In this document: positions 1-10,364 of the stretch, in pieces
How the letters are laid out: the number at the start of each line of letters is the position of its first letter
Position numbering within the stretch: position 1 is the first letter of the stretch
Assembly (NCBI RefSeq): GCF_001653235.2
Contig: NW_019154055.1
Coordinates: 62,001-126,000 of the forward strand
Direction: 5' to 3'
DNA length: 64,000 nt
Origin: Pochonia chlamydosporia 170
Lineage: Eukaryota > Ascomycota > Sordariomycetes > Hypocreales > Clavicipitaceae
Made by a program: the position numbers and the translations under genes
Notes under the pieces: model-generated
What the model saw: the letters and a program-made list of their open reading frames with translations, nothing else
Told to the model about the DNA's origin: nothing
Databases searched by the model: none

Positions 1-841
1 TTCTTAGATCGATTCCAATTTATCCCTTCGGACTCTTCCCAACCTTTCCATTGTCCCAAATAAATCTCTCACGTAGATGGCTATGGGATGTTTTTTCCAC
101 CTCTGCATGGAAAAACATGGAAGAACATTCTTGACAAGAAAATGTTGCAACGTTGAGCCCAATTACCTGGGTCTGGCGAGGGAGTTGACTTTTCTGAATA
201 TTCGTGCTAAGGGTGGCAAGCGGCAACCCCTTTTGCATTTCGTGGCCGGCTACTGGCTAAGGACGGTTGGGTGGACGAGGAGTTGTTGAGGCCCAACATC
301 AAAGACAGAATCATGCCAATGGAGTTGGATATTTCTACCGCCTGATCGTGGATCTTAAATATATTACAAATAAAGCCAGTTAAAGCATTAATCTCTTGAT
401 AAGTTCAGACGGGTTGTGTGCCTTTCAATGAAGATAAGTGACGATAAGTTGTCAAGATAGATGCCGAGAGAGAAAGACAACAACGGCAGTGGATTACATG
501 GAATCCACCCGGCAATAAAGCCACACTATATCGAACATGCCACCCACCGTAGGATACTTGGTCTTATCTGTCCCCATAGACACATGTCACGCCTACAAAG
601 ATCAGCTGGATGACTTCACCCAATGCATTAATAATCTGCTTAAGTCGCCACGCTCTGCATGGTTACGTAAGGCCAAGTATAAATGAACATAGGCCCCTTC
701 GACCCAGCTCCGACAAAGGTATTGAAAATTAGATGATGTGCTTCTGTGATTGCCAGTGGTGTTCATTTGAAGCCAGGGTGGCATGGCCCAGGTCGGGATT
801 TAGCCATCCATGTTGGGAGAAGCGTGGATTCTTGCATGAGG
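1..841. other. No gene recognised
   Basis: Only short open frames occur on both strands, with no recognisable domain, and no repeat structure is evident. It is probably the 3' flank of the ankyrin exon that follows on the minus strand. Confidence 0.4.
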
Positions 842-1272
842 CTATCGAGATTTGGATTGCAGCAGCTTGGCGACAGCCTCATGCCCGTTCGCGGCGGCCC
901 ATGAGAGCGGCGTACGATCGTAGACACCGTCCTTCGCCTTGATGTTGGCGCCCCTGTCAAGCAGCAGCTTGGCGACGGCCTCGTGCCCCTTCTCGGCGGC
1001 CCACAAGAGCGGCGTCCGATTGTAGACACCATCCTTCGCCTCGATGTCGGCGCCCCTGTCAAGCAGCAGCTTGACGACGGCTTCGTGTCCCCTGTATGAA
1101 GCGGCATTAAGCGCTGTGCCATACCTTCCACCTTGTGCCTTGACATTGGCGCCTCGACTAAGAAGGTATTGTACCACGTTTGTCAACCCTCCAAATGATG
1201 CGTAATACAACGCAGGTGGTTCCTTCAAATCGACTTCCCCAAAATATGGGTCATCTGGGCGATACAGGCTGT
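842..1272 (-). CDS. Ankyrin-repeat protein, terminal exon (partial)
   Basis: Read on the minus strand, this exon encodes about three to four consecutive ankyrin repeats with the hallmarks LYYASFGGLTNVVQYLL, GHEAVVKLLLDRGADI and GHEAVAKLLLDRGANI. Ankyrin repeats are protein-binding helix-turn-helix units. The opening residues (DDPYFGEVDLKEPPALYYAS) resemble the start of the ankyrin tail in fungal NACHT/HET-type STAND proteins, but no NACHT domain is visible here. The frame is closed upstream by a stop next to an acceptor-like TTAATACAG, so this is probably the last exon of a longer gene. The next sequence upstream lacks a confident exon, so the gene may be decayed. Start uncertain, stop clear. 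Confidence 0.6.
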
Positions 1273-1860
1273 AGCTGTATTAATAATGTTATGAGATTGT
1301 AATAGCAGCTACAGGCAGCTGGCTTCCAACTTCACGGTGTCAATTGACCTAAATTCAAGGATGTAGTGAACTGTGGCCAATAGAAGGAGCTCTGCCAGCT
1401 CTGATATTTGGTGTCAATGCGAAGTCCAGTATGATAGCTGCGCGTCGTATAAAGGCAATGCTGGAAAGACACTGGTCTTCAACGTCGCCAGCACACGAAG
1501 GGTATTAGTTAGATTGTGTGGAATATGCGGCCGCCAGAATACGAAGACCAGGTCGTCTGGGACCACTGTTGCTTGTGATGCTCAGAATTTCCAGCCGATA
1601 TTTCTAACCAGCACCTAATTCATACTCCACTAACTATTGACGCAGTCATGGGGCACGGACTGTCAACGCCACGAGCACAGACAAAAAGTCGTACGGCACC
1701 ACTGGGTAGTGGCATACGAACCTCAGAGCGGAGTTGGGGAGGATGGGAGGATCAGAGCCGTACTTAATGGCCAACGGTCCTCAACGAGAAAGACATGCTC
1801 ATCATCCCTTCAATGAATTGCAAACATCATCGTCCACACATACTCTTCTCGCCAATTAGC
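1273..1860. other. Intergenic, no confident gene
   Basis: It may contain decayed upstream exons of the ankyrin gene on the minus strand and the promoter of the tyrosinase gene on the plus strand. Short open frames (for example 1373-1618 +) have no recognisable domain. Confidence 0.35.
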
Positions 1861-3822
1861 ATGCTGTCCAAACTTACCTTGTTAACGCTCTGCGTTACAT
1901 CTGTCCTCGCGGCTCGTGTTCCAGTCACGGGAGCCGAAGTGACGAATTCAGGCACACCACTGAGGCGTAACGTTGACGAACTTTCGAATTCTGGAGCCCC
2001 ATGGTATGTGTTGCTATTGCTACACTATATGGCGACAACTGACGCCGGCTAGGGACCTCTTCATCCTTGCGCTGAACGCAATGAATGATGCAGATGTTCA
2101 GAACGATACGTCATTCTTCCAAATTGCTGGTTCGTACGCTGGCAGTCCCTCGCTAGGTGTTGTCTGATAACGTATGATGTTAGGGATCCACGGCTGGCCA
2201 TATAAGGAGTGGAACGATGCTGGGTCCGAGAACAGCACAGATTCGGCTGGATATTGCCCCCACAATGTCCGGCTTATCTCCCCTTTCCCACTGGCACAAC
2301 TCAACAGCTAACGCCTCAACAGGAGAACATATTTGTTGCTTGGCACCGACCATACATGGCACTCTTTGAGGTCAGTCTGGGAGCACGAAGCATAAAATCG
2401 CGCTAATTGGCCAGCAGCAAGAGCTTGTCCGTCAAGCGAGACTGATTGCGGATATGTATCCCGAGCCAAACCGTCAGGAGTATCGTGCGGCGGCGGAAAA
2501 TCTGCGTCTTCCATTTTGGGATTGGGGATTCGACTCCCATGTTCCGAATGCTACTGTTCCGAAGACTGTCATTGTCCAAGCTCCTGGAGGAAAAACGAAT
2601 GTCAGCAATCCGTTGGCAACTTATAAGTTTCCCAACGATGATCGTCCGCCAAGATCGGGAAACTTAAGCAATATCCAGACTGAGCGATGCAAGTACGGTA
2701 ACGGGTACCCAGAGGAGGCAAACAAGTTGCTCCGGCAATGGGTGAACAAGCAAAATATTGTCTGTCTACTTTCTCACGCGTGCAGAACATCGGCTAATAC
2801 GTTGCGGCAGTACGACCTCTTCAGCAAATCCAAAAATTTTGGTGAATTCGCCTCCACAGTAACCAATGGAGGTAGTCTCGAAGGAATTCATGGTACCATT
2901 CATAGACATGCTGCTTGTTACCAGCATTTCGCCACTATTAGATTCTCTGCATTTGACCCTCTATTGTATGTCACGCAGTAACCGAAGAAATATTGTGGAC
3001 TAACCGTGCCCGCAGCTTGCTTCATCATGCAAACGTTGATCGGCTATGGGCTTACTGGGAAGCCATCCACCCTGAATCAGCAATATTCAATGACACGTAT
3101 GTTACTACTGGGTCGCGCTTCTCAACCCCCAGAGGAACAAAGATCACGCCAGATTCTCCCCTCAAACCGTTCTTCCAAAAAGACGGAACCACGTTTCATA
3201 CTACGAAATCGGTTGCAAGCATCAAGACCTTTGGATACTCGTACGAAGATATCGACTCCGGTGAGGATGCTGTTAACACCCTCATCAACCGGCTATATGG
3301 CCAAAAAATTGGTTCTGCATCTCACTCGTTGCGTGTGAGAGGGCAGACCCCAACAACGCGTTACTTTGTCCAAATTCAGCTGGAGAAAGGACAAGTAGAG
3401 CTACCATGTCAGGTCAATTTATACCTGCGAGGAATGCCGGCTGGTAGCATAGTTGCTATGGAGCAGCCAAGGGACGGAATTTTGCACGGAGGGTTCACCA
3501 TCGACGAAGCCATACAGGCTGGTGGGTTTGGTTCACTGTCCGTCGATTCGATAGTAGAGTCCGTCCAGTCATCCATTGAAGTGGATATTACCAAGGTACC
3601 ACGCTTACTCTTCATACAATCGGTGATAGAAGCTGACCTTCCATCTAGGGAGACGGAAGTAGAATCGCTGTTAGTTCTGTATCGAGCCTGAAAATTGAGT
3701 TGGAGGATGTAGTCGTCACGCCGCCTGCATCCGATAAGGAGTTATCCAAGTTCGGTACACCAAGGCTTCGTACTGTTGATGTGAAGGAACGTTCTGAAGG
3801 GGCATCGATAGGGCCGCTTTGA
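1861..3822 (+). CDS. Secreted tyrosinase (type-3 copper monooxygenase)
   Basis: Predicted exons are 1861-2003, 2053-2129, 2184-2266, 2323-2370, 2418-2965, 3016-3595 and 3649-3822; joined they stay in frame for 550 residues. Tyrosinases oxidise phenols to o-quinones for melanin and related pigments. The start is chosen because MLSKLTLLTLCVTSVLA is a typical signal peptide. The CuA site is visible as IHGW (about residue 75), GYCPH and WHRPYMALFE. CuB is SLEGIHGTIH (about 270) and LLHHANVDRLW (about 304), so all six copper histidines can be placed. Introns are 47-56 bp; the one before the CuB HH has a CTAAC branch site, and the last restores homology through VSSLKIELEDVVV. The donors of introns 2 and 3 (GTTCGT, GTCCGG) are weak, so those junctions are least certain. 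The segment just before the second CuB part is divergent. No C-terminal transmembrane segment is seen. Confidence 0.82.
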
Positions 3823-4515
3823 GCTTGTAATTGTCACAAGCCACGCCCGACGCCTCGGACCAGGCTTTGCCGCCCGGAGTTTCGGCGCTGAACCAGCCAA
3901 ACTCGAAATTGAGGCTAGACCAACCACCGGACCACGGTTGAATCTTTTCATTCGTACACTACAAAATTCTAGAGTCTACAGATATTGAACTACGTATTTG
4001 TTTTAACCTTGTAGATTTGGCTCACCCAACAAAGCATCACTGTGCAAGCAAGGCATGCTCAATGTAGTAAGTTTCATATTGGCTTAGAACAGCAAATAAC
4101 CCACACGATATCAAGAGCTATCTGGAGGAAAGACCACAAGGACTGCCCACCGCACTCTATCTCTAACATAGTCGACGCCTTTCATCTGAGGAACATTTGG
4201 AAAGTCGACTTCCAGTCTTCCACAATCGCGTACACTTTGATTCCCCCAAGTTCTAAACAAACTGACATGGCGTACTCATTTACACCTAAGACTTAAGCAT
4301 CAGGAAGCGAAGCTGTATATAGTCATGCCTAGCCTTAGCACGCCGCTTGTCCTCTTATAGGAATCTGTGTAGCTGTTTGCTTCCGGCGCTTAAACCAGAG
4401 TGGCGCATCATTCATTAATAATGATTGAAATGAAACTCAATGATTGATACACATTGTCAATCATTTCATTGCCACCTACCCTAAATAATGATCATTTCAA
4501 TGGGGGATGGTCAAT
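3823..4515. other. Intergenic with short AT-rich direct and inverted motifs
   Basis: At 4405-4500 the motif ATTGAAATGA/TCATTTCAAT recurs in both orientations within about 100 bp. This resembles the subterminal repeats of a DNA transposon end, but no complete terminal inverted repeat was identified. No gene is recognised. Confidence 0.35.
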
Positions 4516-4985
4516 GAAAGGCAGAGGTCATGCACTTCTCCAGGAAACAAAACAGAAGCTCCCCACCAGTCTTCCACCAAGACCGGGAAGTCAAGGCACA
4601 GAAAGCAATGCGCTGGCTGGGAGTCTGGCTGGATCGCAAGCTCACTTTCAACACGCACATCGAGAAATGGTCACTTAAGGCAAATAAGGTTATTTCACAG
4701 TTACGGTTCGTCAACAACACAGTACGTGGAACGTCAGCAGCAGCAGCTAGAAGAGCAGTTTATGCCGTAGCCCTACCCACGCTCCTCTACGGACTAGACA
4801 CATGGTTCCCTGGCTTCCCTTCCGAGTCAACACACAAGAGTGCAAGGACGATCACCAAAACCAAACGCTCAAAGCTCCAAGTAATCCTAAACAAGGCCTG
4901 CCACGCAGTCTTACCTGCCTGGAAAACCACCAATTTAAATGTCACTATCCAACCCTCCGGTTTAACATCTCTATATCTGATTGAA
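4516..4985 (+). mobile_element. LINE (Tad-like) reverse transcriptase C-terminus, part 1
   Basis: The frame covering 4518-5054 has the post-catalytic region of a non-LTR retrotransposon RT: VMHFSRKQ, then MRWLGVWLDRKLTFNTHI, then ARRAVYAVALPTLLYG. The catalytic YADD region and everything 5' are missing; an in-frame stop at 4515 marks the truncation. The same element resumes at about 7371 with the RNase H region, so the hAT between was inserted into, or replaced part of, this LINE. The 3' boundary with the hAT is approximate because no duplicated target site was found. Confidence 0.75.
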
Positions 4986-7370
4986 AATGTCGCAAAACTT
5001 TGTCTCAGATCAATCTTTCTGCGCCGGATTAATCTCAGAGCCTCCGGACCTTGAAATGTCAGCCCCACTCAGTGAATCGAGTGATGCAGAACCTGGCTAT
5101 GACAAACCACGCAAAAAAAGACGTCTGAACCCAGAGTTATCGCCCAACGCCCAGCGATTTAGAGAACATCTAGCAAGGAAGCATCATGTGTACGTGGGCA
5201 AGACATCGGACAGCCGCCAGAAGATCTCCTTTGCAAGTGCGATCAAAAACATCTTCGCCAAACAAGCCGAAAAGCTGGAAGGAAGAGATACTGAGCAGGA
5301 GAGGCAGCTTCAAAGTGCCATTCAGCAGAGTCAGCTCGAGGAGGCTTGCGTGAGGCTCATCACGGTACGGAATCTCCCTCATTCAATTCTCGACTGGCCT
5401 GAGTTCTGGTCGGTCATCCTGGCTGTAAATTATACGTCAAAGAGTATCATTAAGTTGACTCGAAAGTCTGTCCCAAAACTCATCGAAGCTACATTTCTCC
5501 ACCACCTCGAACAGCTGAAGAAGAAGCTTGGGAAAGCGCTCTCTTGGATCCATTTTTCGATAGATATGTGGACATCTCCTTCAAAAACAGGAGGGATATC
5601 AGGCAATTGTTGCCCATTGGGCAGACGAAGAAACTAGGCAGGCGGAATGCGCTCTCATCTCACTGCGGGAGTTTAAGGGAGGGCATGGTGGCGAGGAGCA
5701 GGCGCGCGTGTTCCTCGAGGTCATTGACGAGTATAAACTTAGCAATCGAATCGGCTTCTTCACAATGGACAACGCTAGCTCGAACGATAAAATGCTACGG
5801 TATATCTCGGAGAGGATAGCCGACTTCCATCCCGTTTTGCGCAGGGTACGCTGTAATGGCCATATTATCAACCTGGCAGTACAAAGCTTTCTCTTCTCGC
5901 CAAAGAGGTCAAAGCGAAGCCAAAGCCAGCATGAGGAGGACGACGCAATTGAATTGGCGATCACGGAGACTCGAGGGCTGTCCGAAGCAGAAAAGCAAAG
6001 CAAAATGACACAAGAGAAGCTCGCAGAGGAGTGGCGGAAGCACGGCGCGCTAGGCAAGCTTCATAATCTTAACGTTTGGTATCGTGCTTCTACGGCTCGA
6101 TATCAGGAGTTTACCAGCAAAGTTGGTAGGGCTATCCCCTTGGACAACGAAACACGCTGGAACTCTTGGGCCATTGAGGTCGCAGTCGCACTGTCAAAGA
6201 GAAAGGAGATCAGTAGCTGGCAAGAGGACCATCACAGCGAATTAGGTGAAGACAGGCTGGAATTTAAAGACTGGCAGGAGCTGCAGCAAGTCGATGAGTT
6301 TCTCCAGCCATTTTTGAGCGCCACCAAAGGCACTGAGGGTGAGGAGAGTTCTTTGGATGATATGCTAATGTCTATGGACTTTTTGATTGAGCATTTCAAG
6401 TTACAGAAGGAAAAGCATAAGAATAACCCTCAGATGACGACTAGGATCTTGGCGTCATGGTTCAAGTTCGACAAGTATTACCAGCTAACCGATGACTCTC
6501 CAATTTATGCTGCCGCCGTCCTTCTCAATCCTGCCCTTCGTAGGGCATACCTAGACTCTGCATGGTCTCATCAAACGGCCTATATCGAGCCGGCAGTTGA
6601 ACAAGCCAGAGAGATGTGGACGCAAAGCTTCAAACCCATGGTAACAACAACGACGGAAGAAGCTCTGGCAGCCATTAAAGATCCTTTTCAGCGGTTTCGA
6701 GCAAAGGCAACAGGCTTTGTTTCCATCAAAGACGAATTCGACGACTTCATCAACGTAAGTGTGTTGCCGTTCTTGTTTCTGCGTATGCTAATTTCTTCCT
6801 CAAAGGCAAATCCGCATCCAATTGGCTCTCAGTCTCCTTTAGAATGGTGGCTTGAACCATCTCGCGGAGCACTCGATCCAAACCTGCAACAAATGGCCGT
6901 AACAGTATTCACTATCCCACCGATGTCGGCAGGTCCAGAGAGGGTGTTTTCGGGCACACGGCATACAATTGCACCAGAACGCGTAAGGCTAGGCGCCAAG
7001 ATGGTAGAAATGACAGAGTGCGTTAAGAGCTGGGTGCATATCAGGCCAGGCAGAGCTCGCGCGGTAATTTCTGGGGTGTTTCGCAACTCTCAACACGCGG
7101 ATGACGCCCTTGGAGTGCTGCAAGAAGACAGCCACAGAGAAGAGGCTAGTGAAGCTGAGGTTAGTTTGGAACAGAGTGACTAGATGATTGGCCATTTATC
7201 CAGTTAACAGCGGTACTCATACGCTGCTTCTCCGTTAGGATAGGAATACGTGTAAACTGTATTGAAACATATGAAACATATGAAACGAAACCGAAACAGA
7301 CGTCTGTTTCAGTGACTGAAACTGATACTAAGCTCTGTTTCAGTTTCAATACGTTTCTATCCATCACTGG
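4985..7370 (+). mobile_element. hAT transposon nested in the LINE
   Basis: The element covers the transposase frame and its 3' end. The 3' terminus looks like TATCCATCACTG, that is CAGTGATGGATA read inward. It is preceded by dense GAAAC/GTTTC motifs at 7260-7360 that fit subterminal transposase-binding repeats. The 5' terminus was not found; the coding frame begins with only the last part of a BED-like zinc finger (FREHLARKHH), so the element appears 5'-truncated. LINE sequence flanks both sides. Confidence 0.7.
5059..7183 (+). pseudogene. hAT transposase, frameshifted
   Basis: The first frame (4981-5637) contains HLARKHHVYVG and FSIDMWTSPSKTG, which carries the first catalytic Asp. At about 5590-5597 the coding sequence moves to the frame starting YQAIVAHWADEE, so one extra base interrupts the gene. 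The second frame runs to 7183 with GFFTMDNASSNDKM (second catalytic Asp), LRRVRCNGHIINLAVQ, DNETRWNSW and the C-terminal dimerisation segment PLEWWLEP...PMSAGPERVFSG (catalytic Glu). A likely intron at 6755-6805 has GTAAGT, GCTAAT and CAAAG; its 51-bp length leaves the frame open if unspliced. All three DDE residues are recognisable, but the frameshift and missing BED cysteines argue against activity. Confidence 0.8.
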
Positions 7371-8490
7371 CAACAACAAGCGCGCACGGCACTGAGATAC
7401 GCCACGCTAGATGTTGCCCACCCGGTTGCTAGAAGGCTAAGACGAGCACAGCATGAAGTTGACCAGAACATCCACCCAACAGCACGTAGCCGAACCCTGC
7501 AGAGGCACAGTCGACTCCTCCGGACGGCGGCATGCGCAGGGGAGGTTGAACGACCAAGGCTCATCCCACGCCGCTTTAATGATAACATCTTGACCGAAGT
7601 TGCAGGGAAAAGACCGCCAAAAGAAACCGCAGTGCTGAAATTCCAGCACTGGCTCCAGGACAAACCCGCAGGATATGTCGTCTTTAGCGATGGCTCCAAG
7701 ACAGAAAGAGATACCGCAGGGTATGGATTCGCAGTTTTCCACAATGGACGCCTCGTTGACTGGGGCTCTGGCCAACTTGGCCGCAGAGAAGTCTTTGACG
7801 CAGAAATCCACGGCGCTGTACAAGGCCTCCAATGCGCTGTACTTGCCAACTCCGCCAACGAACCAATCACAGTCTGTATGGACAATACCTCTGTTATCGA
7901 CTGCATAGGAACAACAGCACCAAACTCCTCACAGGCTCACTTTAGAGCCTTCCAGAAGTTAGGAGACAGATACCCATACCAGATATCTGTAAAATGGTGC
8001 CCAGGTCACAGTAACATCTTCGGAAATAGTTGTTTCTGAACGGCAGGTGACGAGATGGCGCATATGCCTATTAGGCATATGCGCCATGATAGAGTCTGTG
8101 GCATGGCTGCCTACGCAGGCAGGGACAATCTACATGTATGTAAGTGTCAACAGGGATAACGTCAGCAGCTCTGATACAGCACTTGCAGCTACCAGACAGA
8201 GGCTGAAGCTGCCAAAGCAATTATCAAGGGAGTGTTATAACGCAACAAAAGCAAGCTGCAGGCAGCTTGCTTTTGCCTATAAAGAGGTCTACCTGATCTC
8301 TCTAGATATCTTAATCAAGACCAAGTACACTTGAAGAATCACAGTTTCAACTGAAATGAGCTGGCAGACATTCTCGCCAAGGAAGGAGCCAAGCTTCCAA
8401 TCCCAGAACACATTCCTTCAGTCTCCTACCGCAGGAGGCAGGTTAAGGGTCAGGCAGCCGTAGACTACCAGCAATGGTGGCAGGAAGTGC
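7371..8490 (+). mobile_element. LINE part 2: RNase H domain and 3' end
   Basis: After the hAT the frame reads ALRYATLDVAHPVARRL and continues into an RNase HI domain: VVFSDGSKTERDTAGYG (first Asp), GRREVFDAEIHGAVQGL (Glu), CMDNTSVIDC (Asp) and VKWCPGHSNIFGN (C-terminal His). The frame stops artificially at 8039 because a 325-bp insertion (8028-8352) sits between the codons for GN and ELADILAKEGAKLPI. Past the insertion the frame resumes to about 8490 (QQWWQE). RNase H after RT is typical of Tad and I-clade LINEs of fungi. Together with part 1 this is one dead LINE copy. Confidence 0.82.
8028..8352. mobile_element. 325-bp hairpin-rich insertion with 5-bp target duplication
   Basis: It splits the RNase H frame of the LINE exactly between two codons. 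GAAAT flanks it on both sides (8023-8027 and 8353-8357), consistent with a 5-bp target-site duplication. The ends are imperfect inverted repeats: AGTTGTTTCTG at the left and, read inward, AGTTGAAACTG at the right. Inside are a perfect 16-bp palindrome with a 1-base centre (8055-8087), a shorter hairpin CTGCCT/AGGCAG near 8108-8123, and a 14-bp palindrome (8246-8275). No coding capacity is seen. It looks like a small non-autonomous element of a family I do not recognise. Confidence 0.65.
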
Positions 8491-8491
8491 A

Positions 8492-8575
8492 CACACCACA
8501 TCGCCGACCCTTCCTCTCATCCCTCGGCTTTCGACCTCTAGTCTGGCGATCTTCTTGCTTTATCTGCTCTTTTGC
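8492..8575 (-). mobile_element. Fragment of pogo-family transposase C-terminus
   Basis: The minus strand encodes EDRQTRGRKPRDERKGRRCGVC, nearly the same as the zinc-knuckle tail of the pogo-like transposase at 48135-48452 (minus strand). Only this short piece is present. It overlaps or abuts the end of the LINE at a shared CACACCACATCGCCG stretch, so the exact border is ambiguous. Confidence 0.6.
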
Positions 8576-8579
8576 ATAG

Positions 8580-9299
8580 GAGCAATTTCCAGCCATGGGC
8601 ATAATCCCAGTGATGACGCAGTCAGGTGGTAAAGCAAGCAACAGCTGCAGAGGTGGATACAGACAAAACGCCACAAACAGTATGCGACCAGAGCGGAACG
8701 AGGAGTCTTGTTGGGGCAGAAAGGCTGGGGTCTGGGTTGCTGACCTCAAAGTAGCATCTGCTGCCGAATAAACGTCCGAAATTTTGTCAAAATCGAAAAT
8801 CCGGCTCCAGATTCTTGGATCGAGGTTCCAAGACCGCGGATCGCATAATGAAAATCTAGGGTCTAAGTGTTGGATGGTCCACAGGATTTAGCCGCCGGGA
8901 GAGGTTATCTCACAGCCTGCCTATTGGATACCCTGTTCGTGGTTGTCACACCAAAACGCCAGGAATCTGATTGATCGGCAAGAAGATCAAAGTTCTCAAA
9001 TCTGATTTCTCGGCGCCGATTTTTACGATAACTACACGCGTTTCAAGTCTACAGAAATATTTCGAATCTACGTAACTTCTATGCGGCGCCTGCTAGCACC
9101 GTAAGCGCACCGTGGTTTAAATTTAGAGATATGCCACCAGCTACGATGACGGGGGCACGTCTGATACATTGGCATCTACTCTGGACATCTACGCACTGGA
9201 GAAGAACTTTCCTTATTGTTTTCATTGTGTGGTATATTTAATTATTTTAACCATGTTCCGCTTTCCCTCGATGATCTATGGCAGTCTTCCTTCCCTTCC
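8580..9299. other. No gene recognised; possible LINE 3' tail
   Basis: The first 150 bases may be the distal LINE 3' end. The remainder shows no long coding frame, domain or clear repeat. Confidence 0.35.
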
Positions 9300-9700
9300 G
9301 CACGCGTTGTCTGCTTCCTCGCGGGCCGACCCCCCGGTCGAAAGCAGGCAATGTGTCGGAGAGGACGAAAGACCCCATTCAGAACCGAGACTATCTACCT
9401 CCCCTTCAAACGTTACCTGCTTTCAGCCGGGGGGATCGGCCCGGCGAGAAAGCTGACAACATCTGGGAGAGGACGAGAGACTCCATTCAGAACTGAGACT
9501 ATCTACCTGCCCTTCAAACGTTGCCTGCTTTCAGCCGGGGGGATCGGCCCGGCGAGAAAGCAAGCAACGTTGGCGATAATGCTTTGATGGCTGCGGTAAC
9601 TATCTCTTTTCAAATGCTCTCTCGTCCTCTCCCACGCGCGTGTGCTTTCTCGCCGGGCCATCCCCCCAGTCGAAAGCAGGCAACGAGTGGAAAAATCCGA
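9300..9700. repeat. GC-rich repeats of about 108 bp, two direct plus partial and inverted copies
   Basis: A unit containing GAGACTATCTACCT, CCTTCAAACGTT and CTGCTTTCAGCCGG followed by CCCGGCGAGAAAGC occurs twice head-to-tail (GAGACTATC at 9387 and 9495, period 108). A partial copy lies at 9295-9370 and an inverted partial copy at about 9610-9690 (GCTTTCTCGCCGGG, then CGAAAGCAGGCAAC). Each unit can itself fold, since GCTTTC and GAAAGC flank the GC-rich core. No coding function is apparent. Confidence 0.75.
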
Positions 9701-10103
9701 GACACTATTCGAATTGAGACCAACTACCGCAGACATCGAAGCATAAGTATTCAACCAGAACCATTCAATTCATTTTCTAAGCAGCACCCAACCATCGTCT
9801 ATACATATCTTAGCTCTCCATCATCAGAGATACCTCTGTCCAGACTCCGCCTAACTCTGTTGGTTGATAGGACTATCACCTCGTTGGATCCCCTGAATCG
9901 TCAAAACCTGCTGCGCAAAAAGCAGTCTGTGGTGCAGTAATGGACCATCGTGTCGGTCGCATGCAAATGGCATGGCCCAGCACACGGTATACGTAGGCAG
10001 GTGGGAACAGTTGGATGCAGCATGACATCGTTTAGGGATGTGGGTGAAATAGTCGAGAGGCAACGTCGTTGTGCTGGAGAGGTTTCATCTGAATTCTTCC
10101 GTG
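9701..10103. other. No gene recognised
   Basis: Two short open frames (9521-9940 + and 9851-10063 -) overlap one another and have no domain. Nothing structural is evident. Confidence 0.3.
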
Positions 10104-10364
10104 CCTTTTTTTTTTTTTTTTTTGTGCTGTCTGCGTGTGTGCGATTGTTGTTTTTTCTTTTGTTTTATTTTAAGGACAGCAGGTGGGAACAAGGATGGAG
10201 AAGGACATCATTCAGTGTGGGTGAGATAGTGCGACGGGCGACTGAGTTGTCGGAATGTTCGTTTGAGTTCTTCCCGTCTCTCTCTCTCTCGCTCTCTGTC
10301 TCTCTTTCTGTCCTTCTTTCTTTCTTTTCCCTTTTTTTTTTTTTTTTTTTTTTTTTTTGGTGGT
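10104..10364. repeat. Low-complexity poly-T and CT-rich tract
   Basis: A run of about 18 T near 10107 is followed by a pyrimidine tract from about 10278 and a second T run of nearly 30 ending near 10359. Open frames across it are composition artefacts. Confidence 0.85.

Noticed and set aside
1861..3822. Tyrosinase as a pseudogene, because no long frame covers it
   Set aside because: Seven exons with usable splice signals join in frame for 550 residues and keep the copper ligands, so an intact gene is the better reading.
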